From Bifidobacterium mellis (GTDB lineage Bacteria > Actinomycetota > Actinomycetes > Actinomycetales > Bifidobacteriaceae), in NCBI RefSeq assembly GCF_000967265.1, contig NZ_KQ033885.1:1469538-1533537 (forward strand): a stretch of 64,000 nucleotides of DNA, read 5' to 3'. Positions within the stretch are counted from its first letter, which is position 1, and each line of letters begins with the position of its first letter. The translations under genes were made by a program, and so were the position numbers. Below are positions 1 through 9,516 of the stretch, piece by piece. The notes under the pieces were generated by a model. It did not search any database, was not told the DNA's origin, and was given only the letters and a program-made list of their open reading frames with translations.

Positions 1-736
1 TGGTCAGCTGCGGCATAGCAGTGAAGTCCAGGACCGGACGCAGACCGAAGCGGTTCTTGGCGATGAAATCAGCACTCAGGCAGGCCATGGCCGCCGAAAG
101 AAGAATCATGGGAGAGAAGGACCGGTGGATCTCCTCCAGGGCGAAGACCATCCCCGACAGGGGCGCGTTGAATGCCGCAGACAGACCGGCGGCCGCACCG
201 GAGGTCACCAGGCAGGTCTCCTCCACACGGTCCCGACGCAATCCACGGGAAACCAGCTGGGAACCGGCCGCACCGATCTGCACCGAGGGCCCCTCGCGTC
301 CCAGAGACAAGCCGAACATGCCGCAGGCCAGACCGCCCAGGAACCGCACACCCAGCACAGGGATGGCAGGCATGCGCATGCCATGGATGACCACTCCCTC
401 CACCTGTGGGATGCCGGAGCCGGAGGCCATGGGAACCCGGTGGACCATCCAGGCCAGGGTCAGGCCTACCAGCAGGGCGGCCAGCAGCCAAGGAAGGATC
501 AGCAGGGGTTGATCACGCATCTGTGCGTAGGCCCATCGAGCGAACCTGGTGCCATAGCCGATGCCCTGCCGGTAGAGCACCACCAGTACTCCCACCAGCA
601 ATCCGCAACAGGCGGCCCTGAGCGCCACCAGCCACCGGCTGGCTCGACCCGATCTGGTCGCCTGCAGCTGGTCGGAACGATGGGTCTGATCCATCTCATC
701 TGCCGACGGCTTTCCTCTAGACAGATTCAGCCTCAC
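1..736 (-). CDS. ClC-family chloride/proton antiporter, N-terminal part (runs off the window start)
   Basis: This integral membrane protein exchanges chloride for protons across the cytoplasmic membrane. About 245 residues are visible and the C-terminus lies outside the window. The family signatures GSGIPQ (about residues 106-111) and GREGP (146-150, containing the gating Glu) are present, followed by FNAPL and ALEE, where the second Glu fits the internal proton glutamate of antiporters rather than channels. Hydrophobic segments surround them. I chose the GTG start because AAGGAG lies 7 bases upstream; an in-frame ATG at 694 is the alternative. It is the last visible gene of a minus-strand run and no partner gene is evident. 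Family assignment is firm; antiporter versus channel is inferred. Confidence 0.9.
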   Translation of the reverse strand, partial: MRLNLSRGKPSADEMDQTHRSDQLQATRSGRASRWLVALRAACCGLLVGVLVVLYRQGIGYGTRFARWAYAQMRDQPLLILPWLLAALLVGLTLAWMVHRVPMASGSGIPQVEGVVIHGMRMPAIPVLGVRFLGGLACGMFGLSLGREGPSVQIGAAGSQLVSRGLRRDRVEETCLVTSGAAAGLSAAFNAPLSGMVFALEEIHRSFSPMILLSAAMACLSADFIAKNRFGLRPVLDFTAMPQLT

Positions 737-821
737 CGGTCCGCTCCTTCCCTCCTTCGCGCACAACGGTTTCCAGCTTCTCTCAGGGCAGAGACCAGGA
801 GCAATGGCTGAGTCGACGACT

Positions 822-1421
822 TCAACCCTCCGGCAGTATGAACACCTGGGATGCCAGCTTCCGAGCAAGATCCGGCAGGCAGGAGCCAGGCAAGCAGACG
901 GACACATCGTCGGAGCCCAACGGCAGTGCTGTCTGTTCGTCAGTTGCCGTCAGATTGCCGTCCAGGACGGTGGTGTCCACCTGGCCGCGATGGCCCACAA
1001 GATCAAGCAGCGAGACCCGACCCGGCACCGTATCCAGACGCTGACGCAAGGTGGCAGCCGAGGCCATGTGCAGCCTTCGACATCCGACCACTTCCCGCAC
1101 CTGGCGCAGATCCGGCCGCACTATACCCTTGGCCACCAGGAGTATCAGCAGCCCTCCAACATCCTCCAGCAGCAGGAACTTGGACAGGTTTTCTGCAGAG
1201 AGCCCCAGCAGGTCAGCGATGCCCAGCTCCATGCCCTGGTCGATGGTGTCCAAAGGCGGATGCTGTACGACGCGCCAATTCGTTCTCAAACCATCCAGAA
1301 GCTCTCGCACCGGCTGGGGAACCATCCTGTCCCCCGAATCTAATGGCTTCTTATCCATACCGACCGGGGCGCCAAGGTCTACTCTGGCTGCAGGATCAGT
1401 GCTGCCGTTGCCAGGTCTCAT
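822..1421 (-). CDS. Prolyl-tRNA editing (YbaK/ProX/PrdX-like) protein
   Basis: The 199-residue protein resembles the free-standing editing domain that hydrolyses mischarged Ala-tRNA(Pro) or Cys-tRNA(Pro). The family layout is recognisable: a HPPLDT segment near residues 58-63, a Lys plus a hydrophobic strand (NLSKFLLLED), a VGCRRLHMAS stretch, and the PGRVSLLDLVG loop that matches the PGSVSPFGL-like loop of the ProX group. GAGG lies 6 bases before the ATG. It follows the membrane-protein gene upstream by 10 bases, so the two are probably co-transcribed. The catalytic Lys cannot be assigned with certainty from sequence alone. Family confidence is moderate to good; the exact tRNA substrate is inferred. 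Confidence 0.75.
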   Translation of the reverse strand: MRPGNGSTDPAARVDLGAPVGMDKKPLDSGDRMVPQPVRELLDGLRTNWRVVQHPPLDTIDQGMELGIADLLGLSAENLSKFLLLEDVGGLLILLVAKGIVRPDLRQVREVVGCRRLHMASAATLRQRLDTVPGRVSLLDLVGHRGQVDTTVLDGNLTATDEQTALPLGSDDVSVCLPGSCLPDLARKLASQVFILPEG

Positions 1422-1431
1422 GGGTGCCTCA

Positions 1432-1929
1432 TCAGTCGTTGGCCACCTCCGAGTCGGGCTTCAGCTCCTTCTCCTTCTGGCCTATCCGCTTCCTGTCTAT
1501 GCGATAGTAGGCGTTGAAGAGACCGCCGGAGGTCAGCAGAACGATCAGAAGGACCAGCAGCCATATGTTCTCTTTGGCTTCGTATGTCTCAAGCAATTCA
1601 TAAGAGGAGGAAACCATCTTCAGCCAGCCTGCGACCGACACGAAGTACCAGGCGGTCGCCTGGTCGAGGAAGCTCAGCGCCCGTCGACGTTCTGATCTGG
1701 TCCTGGTAGCCTGACGGAGAATTTCGTGCCCGCGTTTACGTTCCAGCTGGATCTTGACGATGGGCACCAGCCACCACCAGGGCGAGACCTCATCCCAATT
1801 CTTGCTGAGCTGATCAAAGTCGTCCAGGAGCTCCTGATATTCCTGCAGCTCCATCAGCCCCTGGAAGAGAGGGAATGTGAAAAGCAACCAGTCCCCGATC
1901 AGAGAGACAATGGCGATGAATTGATCCAC
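1432..1929 (-). CDS. Small membrane protein of unknown function
   Basis: I do not recognise this 165-residue protein. It has a hydrophobic N-terminal segment (about residues 4-24), an amphipathic middle with a PWWWLVP motif and a basic KIQLERKRG stretch, a second weaker hydrophobic patch near 90-105, and a strong membrane segment at about 122-142, and it ends in a charged Lys/Glu tail. The start is GTG with AAAGG about 8 bases upstream. It sits 10 bases before the tRNA-editing gene in the same direction, which suggests one transcript but does not reveal a function. Coding is supported by length, codon pattern and the ordered hydrophobic segments. Confidence 0.6.
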   Translation of the reverse strand: MDQFIAIVSLIGDWLLFTFPLFQGLMELQEYQELLDDFDQLSKNWDEVSPWWWLVPIVKIQLERKRGHEILRQATRTRSERRRALSFLDQATAWYFVSVAGWLKMVSSSYELLETYEAKENIWLLVLLIVLLTSGGLFNAYYRIDRKRIGQKEKELKPDSEVAND

Positions 1930-2098
1930 GACCCGACCTTTCCCTTGCAGAGTCGGCGCCCAAGGGTCGGCTCGCGTGATTACTCATGGCTACCATCCAT
2001 CATTGTAGGCACCAGGTTCCAGCCCAAACCGCTCTGCAAACAGGGGATTTCAGCGAATACAGGAATGCCCCGGAATGAGCTCCGGGGCATCCACCAGG

Positions 2099-2183
2099 CG
2101 GACAGGGCGGGATTCGAACCCGCGGTGGCTTGCGCCACAACGGTTTTCAAGACCGTCTCTTTCGGCCGCTCAGACACCTGTCC
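2099..2183 (-). tRNA. tRNA-Ser (anticodon UGA)
   Basis: The minus strand folds as a class II tRNA with a long variable arm. The 7-bp acceptor stem pairs GGACAGG with CCTGTCC, the T arm carries GGTTCGAATCC, and the anticodon loop CTTGAAA reads UGA. The discriminator base is G, as in serine tRNAs, and CCA is not encoded. It lies about 95 bp downstream of serS, which charges it. It decodes UCA and, by wobble, other UCN codons. Confidence 0.96.
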
Positions 2184-2276
2184 ATAAGACGTGCCGATCA
2201 GGCACGTCACTCATCATACGACATCAAGATTGGTCCAACCACCAGCGGAATGTCGACCAATCTCGGCAGAGGCGGT

Positions 2277-3563
2277 TCAGGCCTCCCAGGTCTTGGGCTC
2301 GATGACCTCCTTGCCGCCCACATAGGAGCGCATGGCCTCAGGGATGACGATGGAGCCGTCGGCATTCTGGTGGTTCTCCAGGATGGCGACCAGCCAACGG
2401 GTGGTGGCCAGGGTCCCGTTCAGGGTGCTGACAGGACGGGTGGAGCCATCTTCCAGCCGCTCGCGCTCGTTGAGGCGGCGGGCCTGGTACTCGGTGCAAT
2501 TGGAGGTTGACGTCAGCTCGCGGTAGCGACCCTGGGTGGGCACCCAGGCCTCGCAGTCGAACTTGCGCGCTGCCGAGGACCCCAGGTCTCCTGCGGCGGT
2601 GTCGATGATCCGGTAGGGCACGTCCACCTTGGCCAGCATCTCCTGCTCCATGGCCAGCAGCTGCTGATGCTGGTCGCGGGAGTCCTCCTGCTTGCAGTAG
2701 ACGAACATCTCAACCTTGTCGAACTGGTGGACACGGATGATGCCCATGGTGTCCTTGCCGGCGGAGCCAGCCTCGCGCCGGTAGCAGCTGGACCAGCCGC
2801 AGTAGCGCAGCGGACCCTTGCTCAGGTCCAGAATCTCGTCCTCGTGCATGCCGGCCAGGGAGACCTCGGAGGTGCCCACCAGATACTGGTCGTCGGGCTC
2901 ACGCAGGCGATAGATCTCGTCGGCATGGGCATTGAGGAAGCCGGTGCCGGCCATGACCTCAGGCCGGACCAAGGTGGGGGTGATCGTAGGAATGAATCCA
3001 TGCTCCATGGCCTGGTCCACGGCCATGGTCAGCATGGCGATCTCCAGCCGGGCCACATCCCCGCGCAGGAAGTAGAAGCGGGATCCGGAGACCTTGACGC
3101 CCCTGCGCATATCGATGCCGGCCACGCCCACGCCCAGGTCCAGGTGGTTCTTGGGTTCGAAGCCCTCCTTGGCGAAGTCGCGCGGAGTGCCGATCTTCTT
3201 GACCACCACGTAGTCGTCCTCGCCGCCCTCGGGTGCCTCGGGCTCCACTACGTTGCTGAACTTCCACATCAAATCGGTGTACCTGGCGTTGGCCTCGTCG
3301 GAGGCTGCCTTGCAGGCGTTCACCTTGTCCGACAGGCTCTTGGTCCGGGCCAGGAGGTCGGCTTTCTCATCAGGAGACGCCGAGCCCATGCGCTTACCGA
3401 GCGACTTCTGCTCGGCCCTGTAGCTCTCGTAATCCTGGAGTGCGGCCCTGCGCTCGCTGTCCGCCTTCAGCACTTCGTCGACGAGTTCGACCGATTCGCC
3501 ACGTTTGCGCTGTGATTCACGGACAACATCCGGATGTTCCTGAATGAACCTGATATCTAACAT
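2277..3563 (-). CDS. serS: Seryl-tRNA synthetase
   Basis: This class II aminoacyl-tRNA synthetase charges all serine tRNAs in the cytoplasm. The 428 residues have the standard layout: an N-terminal helical hairpin (about residues 25-105, rich in Glu/Lys/Arg) that grips the long variable arm of tRNA-Ser, then the class II core with the [10 protein letters not shown] region, the motif 2 segment around [12 protein letters not shown], and motif 3 near the C-terminus ([17 protein letters not shown]). The start [11 protein letters not shown] is typical of the family. A tRNA-Ser lies immediately downstream and serine dehydratase genes lie upstream in the same direction, so serine use and charging are clustered here. 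Confidence 0.98.
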   Translation of the reverse strand: MLDIRFIQEHPDVVRESQRKRGESVELVDEVLKADSERRAALQDYESYRAEQKSLGKRMGSASPDEKADLLARTKSLSDKVNACKAASDEANARYTDLMWKFSNVVEPEAPEGGEDDYVVVKKIGTPRDFAKEGFEPKNHLDLGVGVAGIDMRRGVKVSGSRFYFLRGDVARLEIAMLTMAVDQAMEHGFIPTITPTLVRPEVMAGTGFLNAHADEIYRLREPDDQYLVGTSEVSLAGMHEDEILDLSKGPLRYCGWSSCYRREAGSAGKDTMGIIRVHQFDKVEMFVYCKQEDSRDQHQQLLAMEQEMLAKVDVPYRIIDTAAGDLGSSAARKFDCEAWVPTQGRYRELTSTSNCTEYQARRLNERERLEDGSTRPVSTLNGTLATTRWLVAILENHQNADGSIVIPEAMRSYVGGKEVIEPKTWEA

Positions 3564-3737
3564 ATCTGAATTCTATGACTTTCAGGGGACACGAAAACCG
3601 GCCCCGCACACCTCTTTCCGGGCCTTATGACCTCTGCTGCAACCGGTCCGGCCGCCGACCCAGTCGAAAAGAGCAAGAAGGACGGGAAGACGGACGGGAA
3701 CCGATTGTCCCTGATATGTATATGCGCCTGGCCCGCA

Positions 3738-4613
3738 TCACTTGCCGAATACAGTCTTACGGAACCGTTTGCCGGTGGGGGTGCCCGCGAGCCCGCCGAT
3801 GCCGGTCTCCCTCAGCGATGAGGGCATGCTCTCGCCGATGGACTTCATGGCTGCAATGACCTCATCGGGCGGGATCCTGCTGACGCCACCCGACAAGGCG
3901 ATATCAGCAGCGATCAAAGCGTTGGCAGTGCCGATGGCGTTGCGGTTGACGCAAGGCACCTCCACCAGCCCAGCCACAGGATCGCAGACGAGGCCCAGCA
4001 GGTTGCTCATGGCTATGGCGAAGGCCTGGGCACTGGAATTGGGATCGCCCCCTGCACCCTCAACCGCTGCAGCAGCGGCCATGCCGGATGCGCTGCCAAC
4101 CTCGGCCTGACAGCCACCTGTGGCTCCGGAGATCATCGCCTTATTGGCCGTAACCAGTCCGAAAGCCCCTGCCGTGAACAGGCAACGGATCAGCCCATCG
4201 TCATCCAGCCCCAGTCGGTTCCTGAGCACGGTGAGCACTCCGGGCAGGGTCCCGGAGGAGCCGGCCGTAGGGGTAGCACAGATGATGCCCATGGCCGCGT
4301 TGACCTCATTGGTAGCCATGGCGGCCTCCACGGCCTGCAGGATGGCATCGCCGCTCAGGCTGGTTCGTGTCTTCCGGTAATGCTCCAGCAGAGCCGCCTG
4401 ACCACCGCTCAGCCCAGTCTTGGAAAATACGCCATCGCCCTGGGACCCCCTGGCCACGGCAGCCTGCATGACCTGCAGGTTCCTGGCCATTCTCTCCCAG
4501 ACCTGTTCGCGGGTCTGGTGCGAACGTCGCACCTCCTCGTCAATGGCCACTTCGGATATCGACGAGCCGCGCCCTTCGGCCATACTCACGAGTTCAGCGA
4601 TCGAAGTGAACAT
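3738..4613 (-). CDS. sdaAA: L-serine dehydratase, iron-sulfur, alpha subunit
   Basis: Together with the beta subunit this enzyme deaminates L-serine to pyruvate and ammonia in the cytoplasm. The 291 residues match the two-subunit form. Cysteines suited to the catalytic [4Fe-4S] cluster are visible in GGCQAEVGSA, CDPVAG and VPCVNR, and the earlier CATPTAGSSGTLPG loop is also conserved in the family. It starts 12 bases after the beta-subunit gene, so the two form an operon in the order sdaAB-sdaAA. Because the cluster is oxygen-labile, the enzyme suits an anaerobic or fermentative cell. Family assignment is firm. Confidence 0.96.
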   Translation of the reverse strand: MFTSIAELVSMAEGRGSSISEVAIDEEVRRSHQTREQVWERMARNLQVMQAAVARGSQGDGVFSKTGLSGGQAALLEHYRKTRTSLSGDAILQAVEAAMATNEVNAAMGIICATPTAGSSGTLPGVLTVLRNRLGLDDDGLIRCLFTAGAFGLVTANKAMISGATGGCQAEVGSASGMAAAAAVEGAGGDPNSSAQAFAIAMSNLLGLVCDPVAGLVEVPCVNRNAIGTANALIAADIALSGGVSRIPPDEVIAAMKSIGESMPSSLRETGIGGLAGTPTGKRFRKTVFGK

Positions 4614-4625
4614 GCGCCATGCCTC

Positions 4626-5303
4626 CTAGTCGATATAAATCATCCGGGACGAGTGACCCGCGATCTGCCTCTGTTGCTGCGCGGACAGCGGATTGTCCAG
4701 GTCGAACTCGTACACCGCCATGCCGGCCGGACCTTCGGGCTCATACCTGGTCTGCTTGGTCACGCCCTCTTCCCGAAGCAGATCGCGTATGCGCTCCAAT
4801 CGCCGACCGGCGCTCTTTTCGGATTCATCCAGTTCCACCAGCAGGATGGGCAGAAGCCCGGGAGGAGTGATCAGGCAGCCGTCCAAGTTGATACGCCGCA
4901 CTTCAATGGTCCCGCCCCCGATGGAGCAAGCCGCGTAAATCACCCGCCCGGCTGGGCCCTGCAAATCCAGGACAGCGGTATTCGGATGGTCGATGGGACT
5001 GGGCTCATCCTCTTCGTGGAAGGTCAGATCCATACCCTGCCTGCGGGCGATGCCGATGGCATCAGGCACCCGGGGGTCATCCGGGGCAAAACCCAGCAGG
5101 CCACTGATAATGGCATAGTCGGTACCGTGGCCGCTGTGCGTGCGGGCGAAAGAATCATAGTAATGAATATCAGCACGGCTGGGAACGCCCTCCACAAGAG
5201 TATGGCCAACTCGTCCAATGGCCACTGCCCCAGCCGTATGCGAGCTGGAGGGACCAATCATGATGGGACCTATGATGTCGAACACGCTCTTGTACTTATC
5301 CAT
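4626..5303 (-). CDS. sdaAB: L-serine dehydratase, beta subunit
   Basis: This is the partner of the iron-sulfur alpha subunit. The protein begins MDKYKSVFDIIGP and contains the signature GPSSSHTAGA near residue 18, then the beta domain and a C-terminal ACT-like region with the RRINLDG stretch. I chose the ATG at 5303, although the frame is open further upstream to 5429, because GAGGAGG lies about 5 bases before it and the family begins at this point. The 225-residue length is normal for the two-subunit enzyme. The 220-bp space to the divergent lipid-kinase gene must hold promoters for both directions. Confidence 0.93.
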   Translation of the reverse strand: MDKYKSVFDIIGPIMIGPSSSHTAGAVAIGRVGHTLVEGVPSRADIHYYDSFARTHSGHGTDYAIISGLLGFAPDDPRVPDAIGIARRQGMDLTFHEEDEPSPIDHPNTAVLDLQGPAGRVIYAACSIGGGTIEVRRINLDGCLITPPGLLPILLVELDESEKSAGRRLERIRDLLREEGVTKQTRYEPEGPAGMAVYEFDLDNPLSAQQQRQIAGHSSRMIYID

Positions 5304-5523
5304 GCCTGCCTCCTCTCCCCATACCCCCTGGCTTTCCCGGACTTCCAGCGCACGAAGCCGTTGCAACTCCAGACCGAGGGGACCACATGGACCGAGTGCC
5401 ATCTTAACTTCACGGTTTTCACTACTCAATCAGCTCATACTGTCAGCGTGATTGCTGTAGAGGGTTCGTTCACGTCGGACACGCCCAAGGGCTGCGGGTC
5501 GGCACGGCGCGCAAAATAGAGTC

Positions 5524-6618
5524 ATGCCAATTCCAGCGGTCGTCATCCTCACCATCCTGGCAGCGGCGGCCATTGTCGTCACTGCGGTGGTGCTGATCGT
5601 CCGAGCCCAAAGACGGCATAGGTTCGCCATGCAGATCCTGGCCCGGGACGACGACCAGCTCAGCTACGCTTTCGTCATCAACCCCTCCAAACCCCAGGCA
5701 GCCGCCGCCCGCGAGCGCATCCAGCAATACTGCCGGGACAAGGGCATTCGCGAGTTCAGCTTCATCGAAACCCAGCTGGATCGGGACGGGAGGGCCTGTG
5801 CCCGCATGGCACTGGAGCGTGGAGCCAACGTAGTCGTTGCCGTGGGCGGGGATGGGACAGTGCGCACCGTAGCCAGCGCCATGGCTTCCAGCGACCATGT
5901 CATGGGCATCATCCCCATCGGGACCGGAAACCTCTTCGCGCGGAACATGGGCATTCCCGTAGGCGATCTGGACGCTGCCCTGGCCGTGGCCACCTCGCAC
6001 GGATCCACCCAGGTGGATGTGGGCCGCATGGCCCTGCTTGACGCAGACGATCAGGACCAAGGCCATGGTCACGCCTTCCTGATCATCGCAGGCATTGGTT
6101 TCGACGCCCTGATGATTGACGACACCGACCCCAACCTGAAGAAGACCGTCAGCTGGCTGGCTTATTTCATCAGCGGCGCCAAGCATCTGTTCGCACCCAA
6201 GTACACCGCCGACATCGCCATCACCCGGCCCGACCAGGTCACGCAGACCAACACCTCAGTGACCTTCCGTACTTTCATGGCCGGCAACTGCGGGGAGATT
6301 CCGGGGTTCTCCCTGATGCCCGACGCCTCCTACGATGACGGCATCCTGGACTTCGAGATCATCGACACCACCGCCGGCCTGATCGGCTGGGCCAACCTCT
6401 TCGGGGATGTCATGCATCAGACCATCACCCGCAAGTCCAGCCAGAGCCCCCTGTCGACCAACTCCACCATCGTCCAGCTGCAGGGGACAAAGGCGGAGAT
6501 CCGCCTGGAGAAGCCCGCCCTGGCACAGGTGGACGGCGACATTCTGGGCGAGACCCGCCACATCGCACTCAGCGTGGAGCGCCGGGCCCTGGACGTGCGG
6601 GTGCCCCAGTCCGACTGA
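5524..6618 (+). CDS. Diacylglycerol kinase-family lipid kinase (YegS/DagK type)
   Basis: This is a lipid kinase that phosphorylates diacylglycerol or a related lipid at the inner face of the membrane. The N-terminus is one membrane helix (residues 5-27) followed by a basic patch. The catalytic fold begins at about residue 48 with AFVINPSKP; the nucleotide loop GGDGTV is at 108-113 and [10 protein letters not shown] at 131-140, both diagnostic. The C-terminal beta-sandwich ends with the QVDGDILG motif. The membrane anchor is an addition to the soluble DgkB form. The ribosome-binding site is weak. The next gene, pgm, follows after 50 bp in the same direction and may share the transcript. The lipid substrate is not determined. 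Confidence 0.9.
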   Translation: MPIPAVVILTILAAAAIVVTAVVLIVRAQRRHRFAMQILARDDDQLSYAFVINPSKPQAAAARERIQQYCRDKGIREFSFIETQLDRDGRACARMALERGANVVVAVGGDGTVRTVASAMASSDHVMGIIPIGTGNLFARNMGIPVGDLDAALAVATSHGSTQVDVGRMALLDADDQDQGHGHAFLIIAGIGFDALMIDDTDPNLKKTVSWLAYFISGAKHLFAPKYTADIAITRPDQVTQTNTSVTFRTFMAGNCGEIPGFSLMPDASYDDGILDFEIIDTTAGLIGWANLFGDVMHQTITRKSSQSPLSTNSTIVQLQGTKAEIRLEKPALAQVDGDILGETRHIALSVERRALDVRVPQSD

Positions 6619-6668
6619 GACTGAAAGAGCCTGTTGCTCCTCTGTCCGCTTTCTCATGCCGGGGTGGC

Positions 6669-8354
6669 ATGATGGAAGCCATGACAGCACAGAATGCGGG
6701 CAAGCCTGCCAGCCCAGAAGATCTGATCAACGTCGACGATCTGATCGGCAGGTACTACGATCTCGTCCCCGATCCTTCCATTCCCTCCCAGCGGGTGTCC
6801 TTCGGTACCTCCGGGCATCGCGGCTCCGCCCTGGCCACATCCTTCAACGAGGCCCACATCGTGGCCATCAGCCAGGCCATAGCCGAACAGCGGGCCAAGG
6901 ACGTGGTCACCGGACCGCTCTACCTGGGCCGCGACACCCACGCCCTCTCCCTGCCCGCCTGGAAGACGGCCATCGAGGTCCTGACCGCAAACGGGGTCCG
7001 GGTGCGCATCGATGCCAATGATGACTACACTCCCACCCCCACCGTCTCTCAGGCCATCCTCACACACAACCGGGCGGCCGACGGCACCCAGCGCTTCTCC
7101 GGCAAGGACCTGGCCGACGGCATTGTGGTCACCCCCTCCCACAACCCACCCACTGACGGCGGATTCAAGTATGACCCGCCCACAGGCGGTCCGGCTCCGG
7201 CCGAAACCACCAATGCCATCGCACAACGGGCAAACGAACTCCTGGGCGACTACAGGCAGGTCAAGCGGATTCCCTTCGAGGATGCCATCAAATCAGACCT
7301 GGTGGAGCGCTTCGACTACCGGGAGCACTATGTGGCCGACCTGGGCAATGTCATCAACTTTGATCTGATCAGATCCTCCGGGGTCCGTCTGGGCATCGAT
7401 CCGCTGGGCGGCGCCTCGGTCAACTACTGGCCGCTGATCAATGAAAAGTACGGCCTGGACATCGGCGTCGTCAACCCGGAGGTGGATCCGACCTGGCGAT
7501 TCATGACCATCGACCACGATGGGAAGATCCGCATGGATCCCAGCTCCCCCTATGCCATGAAGGGGCTGGTGGATCGCCTCAACGCCGGAGCCTGGGGCTC
7601 CTACGACCTGGTGGGCGGCACCGATCCGGACGCCGACCGGCACGGCATCGTCTGTCCGGGTACCGGCGTCATGAACCCCAATCATTACATCGCCGTCTGC
7701 GTGGAATACCTCTTCTCGGGCAACAGACCCGGATGGCCCCGGGGTGCCGGCATCGGCAAGACCCTGGTCTCCTCCTCCCTGATCGACCGCGTGGCCGCCT
7801 CCATCGGCGCCAGGCTGATCGAGGTGCCTGTGGGCTTCAAGTGGTTCGTCGACCCCCTCTTCAAGGGCGAGGTGGCCTTCGGTGGCGAGGAGAGCTCCGG
7901 GATGAGCTTCCTGCGCCGGGACGGCCGCGTCTGGACGACCGACAAGGACGGGCTGATCCCCGACCTCCTGGCTGCCGAAATAACAGCCAAGACCGGAAAG
8001 AACCCGGCCCAGCTCCACCAGGAGCAGGTGGAGCGCTTCGGCCAAAGCTGGTACAAGCGGGTGGACACCCCGACCACCTTGGAGCAGAAGCAGAAGTTCG
8101 CCCGGCTGAACAGCGACGACGTGACGGCCTCCACCCTGGCCGGCGAGCCCATCACTGCCAGGCTGACCGAGGCCCCGGGCAATGGGGCCAAAATCGGAGG
8201 CATCAAGGTGACCACCCGGAACAACTGGTTCGCCGCCCGCCCCTCCGGCACCGAGAACATCTACAAGGTCTACGCCGAATCCTTCGTTTCCCCCGAGGCC
8301 CTGGACCAGGTACTGGACGACGCCGATCAGGTGGTCGCCAAGGCCCTGGGCTGA
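6669..8354 (+). CDS. pgm: Phosphoglucomutase (alpha-D-glucose-1-phosphate specific)
   Basis: This enzyme interconverts glucose 1-phosphate and glucose 6-phosphate, linking glycogen and galactoside breakdown to central metabolism. The four-domain phosphohexomutase layout is present: the phosphoserine loop TPSHNPP at about residue 155, the metal-binding DPDADRHG near 320, the sugar loop GGEESSGMS near 412, and the phosphate loop [10 protein letters not shown] near the end. The length of 561 is normal for the PgmA-type enzyme. In-frame ATGs lie at 6669, 6672 and 6681; GGGGTGG supports the first pair and GGAAG the last, so the start is uncertain by four codons. An intrinsic terminator follows closely. 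Confidence 0.97.
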   Translation: MMEAMTAQNAGKPASPEDLINVDDLIGRYYDLVPDPSIPSQRVSFGTSGHRGSALATSFNEAHIVAISQAIAEQRAKDVVTGPLYLGRDTHALSLPAWKTAIEVLTANGVRVRIDANDDYTPTPTVSQAILTHNRAADGTQRFSGKDLADGIVVTPSHNPPTDGGFKYDPPTGGPAPAETTNAIAQRANELLGDYRQVKRIPFEDAIKSDLVERFDYREHYVADLGNVINFDLIRSSGVRLGIDPLGGASVNYWPLINEKYGLDIGVVNPEVDPTWRFMTIDHDGKIRMDPSSPYAMKGLVDRLNAGAWGSYDLVGGTDPDADRHGIVCPGTGVMNPNHYIAVCVEYLFSGNRPGWPRGAGIGKTLVSSSLIDRVAASIGARLIEVPVGFKWFVDPLFKGEVAFGGEESSGMSFLRRDGRVWTTDKDGLIPDLLAAEITAKTGKNPAQLHQEQVERFGQSWYKRVDTPTTLEQKQKFARLNSDDVTASTLAGEPITARLTEAPGNGAKIGGIKVTTRNNWFAARPSGTENIYKVYAESFVSPEALDQVLDDADQVVAKALG

Positions 8355-8364
8355 GCTGCAGACA

Positions 8365-8396
8365 GAACCATCCCTGGCGTGGGGGTTCTTTATTTT
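8365..8396 (+). terminator. Intrinsic terminator after pgm
   Basis: GAACC (8365-8369) pairs with GGTTC (8384-8388), and an inner CCC/GGG pair closes a short loop. The stem is followed directly by TTTATTTT. It lies 11 bases after the pgm stop codon and before the RNase H gene. Confidence 0.8.
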
Positions 8397-8414
8397 CCTG
8401 CTTAGACTGGAACC

Positions 8415-9410
8415 ATGACCAATGACAAGAATCTGGTCGTCTCCACCGACGGCAGCGCACTGAGCAACCCCAATGGCCCCATGGGCTGGGCCTGGGCCGA
8501 TCACGAGGGCGGCGACGCGGATGCGGGCGGCGCCAGCAACGGCACCAATCAGATCGGCGAACTGTGCGCCGTGCTGCAGGCCCTGCGCGCCCACCCAGGC
8601 GAACGTCCGCTGGTCATCGAAACCGACTCCCAATACGCCATCAACTGCTCCACCACCTGGGTGCCCGGGTGGAAGAAGAAGGGCTGGAAGAACTCCCAGG
8701 GCAAGCCCGTCAAGAACCGCCCGCTCATTGAAGCCATCGACCGGGAGATCCAGGCACGGACGGGATCGGTCAGGTTTGTCTGGGTCAAGGGCCACGCTGG
8801 CAACACTTTCAACGAGAAAGTGGATACTCTGGCCCGAGGCTACGCCACAGCTGCAGGCAAGGGAGACCGGGAAGGCTGTCTGCCCATCGAGGGCTGGCGT
8901 TCGCTGCTGGCCTCCCCCTATGCCCAGGGCACGCAGGTGCCGCCCGCAGTCAAGGCCGAACTGGACGGAGGACCCCAAGTCCTGGACGAGCTGGGCCGCA
9001 AGAAGGATCGCCTGGACCAGGAGGAGCAGAAAGATCTGGCCGAAACCGCCGTCGAGTCCGAGGCTGTGGATGCCGAGCAGGCCGAATCAGTGGAAACAAC
9101 AGCTGACGCAGACAATGGCACACCTGACCCTGGCATGGCCGACGGCCAGGAAGATGAACCCTCACGGGACCTCAAGGACACCTCGGACACCGACACGGTT
9201 GACCAAGATACCAAGAATTCCGGCGCTCGGGGGCTGAGAGCCAGCGGCCGCATCCGCATCACGCCGCCCCCATCCGGCAGCAGCATGTTCACCGGGCACG
9301 ATCTGCATATCGTCGGCAGCATCGATATAGATGCGGACATCGACCCTGACGGCTACGTGACCATCAAGGAGGCGCCTTTCCGCCTGCATGCCATCGAAGT
9401 GGAGGATTGA
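8415..9410 (+). CDS. rnhA: RNase HI with a long unknown C-terminal extension
   Basis: Residues 1-145 form an RNase HI domain that cleaves the RNA strand of RNA-DNA hybrids. The catalytic set is visible: D12 in STDGSA, E49 in GELCAV, D71 in ETDSQY, H127 in KGHAG and D137 in KVDTLA. Beyond about residue 150 there is a linker rich in Asp, Glu, Thr and Ser (about 190-275) and then a compact end (about 276-331) with a SGRIRIT segment, PPPSGSS and alternating hydrophobic strands such as HIVGSIDIDADI. Ordinary RNase HI is about 150 residues, so this protein is more than twice as long. The tail resembles nothing I can name. The start is ATG just after the pgm terminator. Confidence 0.93.
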   Translation: MTNDKNLVVSTDGSALSNPNGPMGWAWADHEGGDADAGGASNGTNQIGELCAVLQALRAHPGERPLVIETDSQYAINCSTTWVPGWKKKGWKNSQGKPVKNRPLIEAIDREIQARTGSVRFVWVKGHAGNTFNEKVDTLARGYATAAGKGDREGCLPIEGWRSLLASPYAQGTQVPPAVKAELDGGPQVLDELGRKKDRLDQEEQKDLAETAVESEAVDAEQAESVETTADADNGTPDPGMADGQEDEPSRDLKDTSDTDTVDQDTKNSGARGLRASGRIRITPPPSGSSMFTGHDLHIVGSIDIDADIDPDGYVTIKEAPFRLHAIEVED

Positions 9411-9516
9411 ACGGCTCCTGGACCGTCAGGGGCCATCGTCTACACTGGAGTGAACCTGAACCAACAAGACCCGCAGACACCAGCCGTTGAGCGCATGCGG
9501 GCATGAAGGAGCGTGT

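Noticed and set aside
3564-3737. A possible T-box or other leader riboswitch upstream of serS
   Set aside because: No T-box core sequence or antiterminator-terminator pair was found in the gap.
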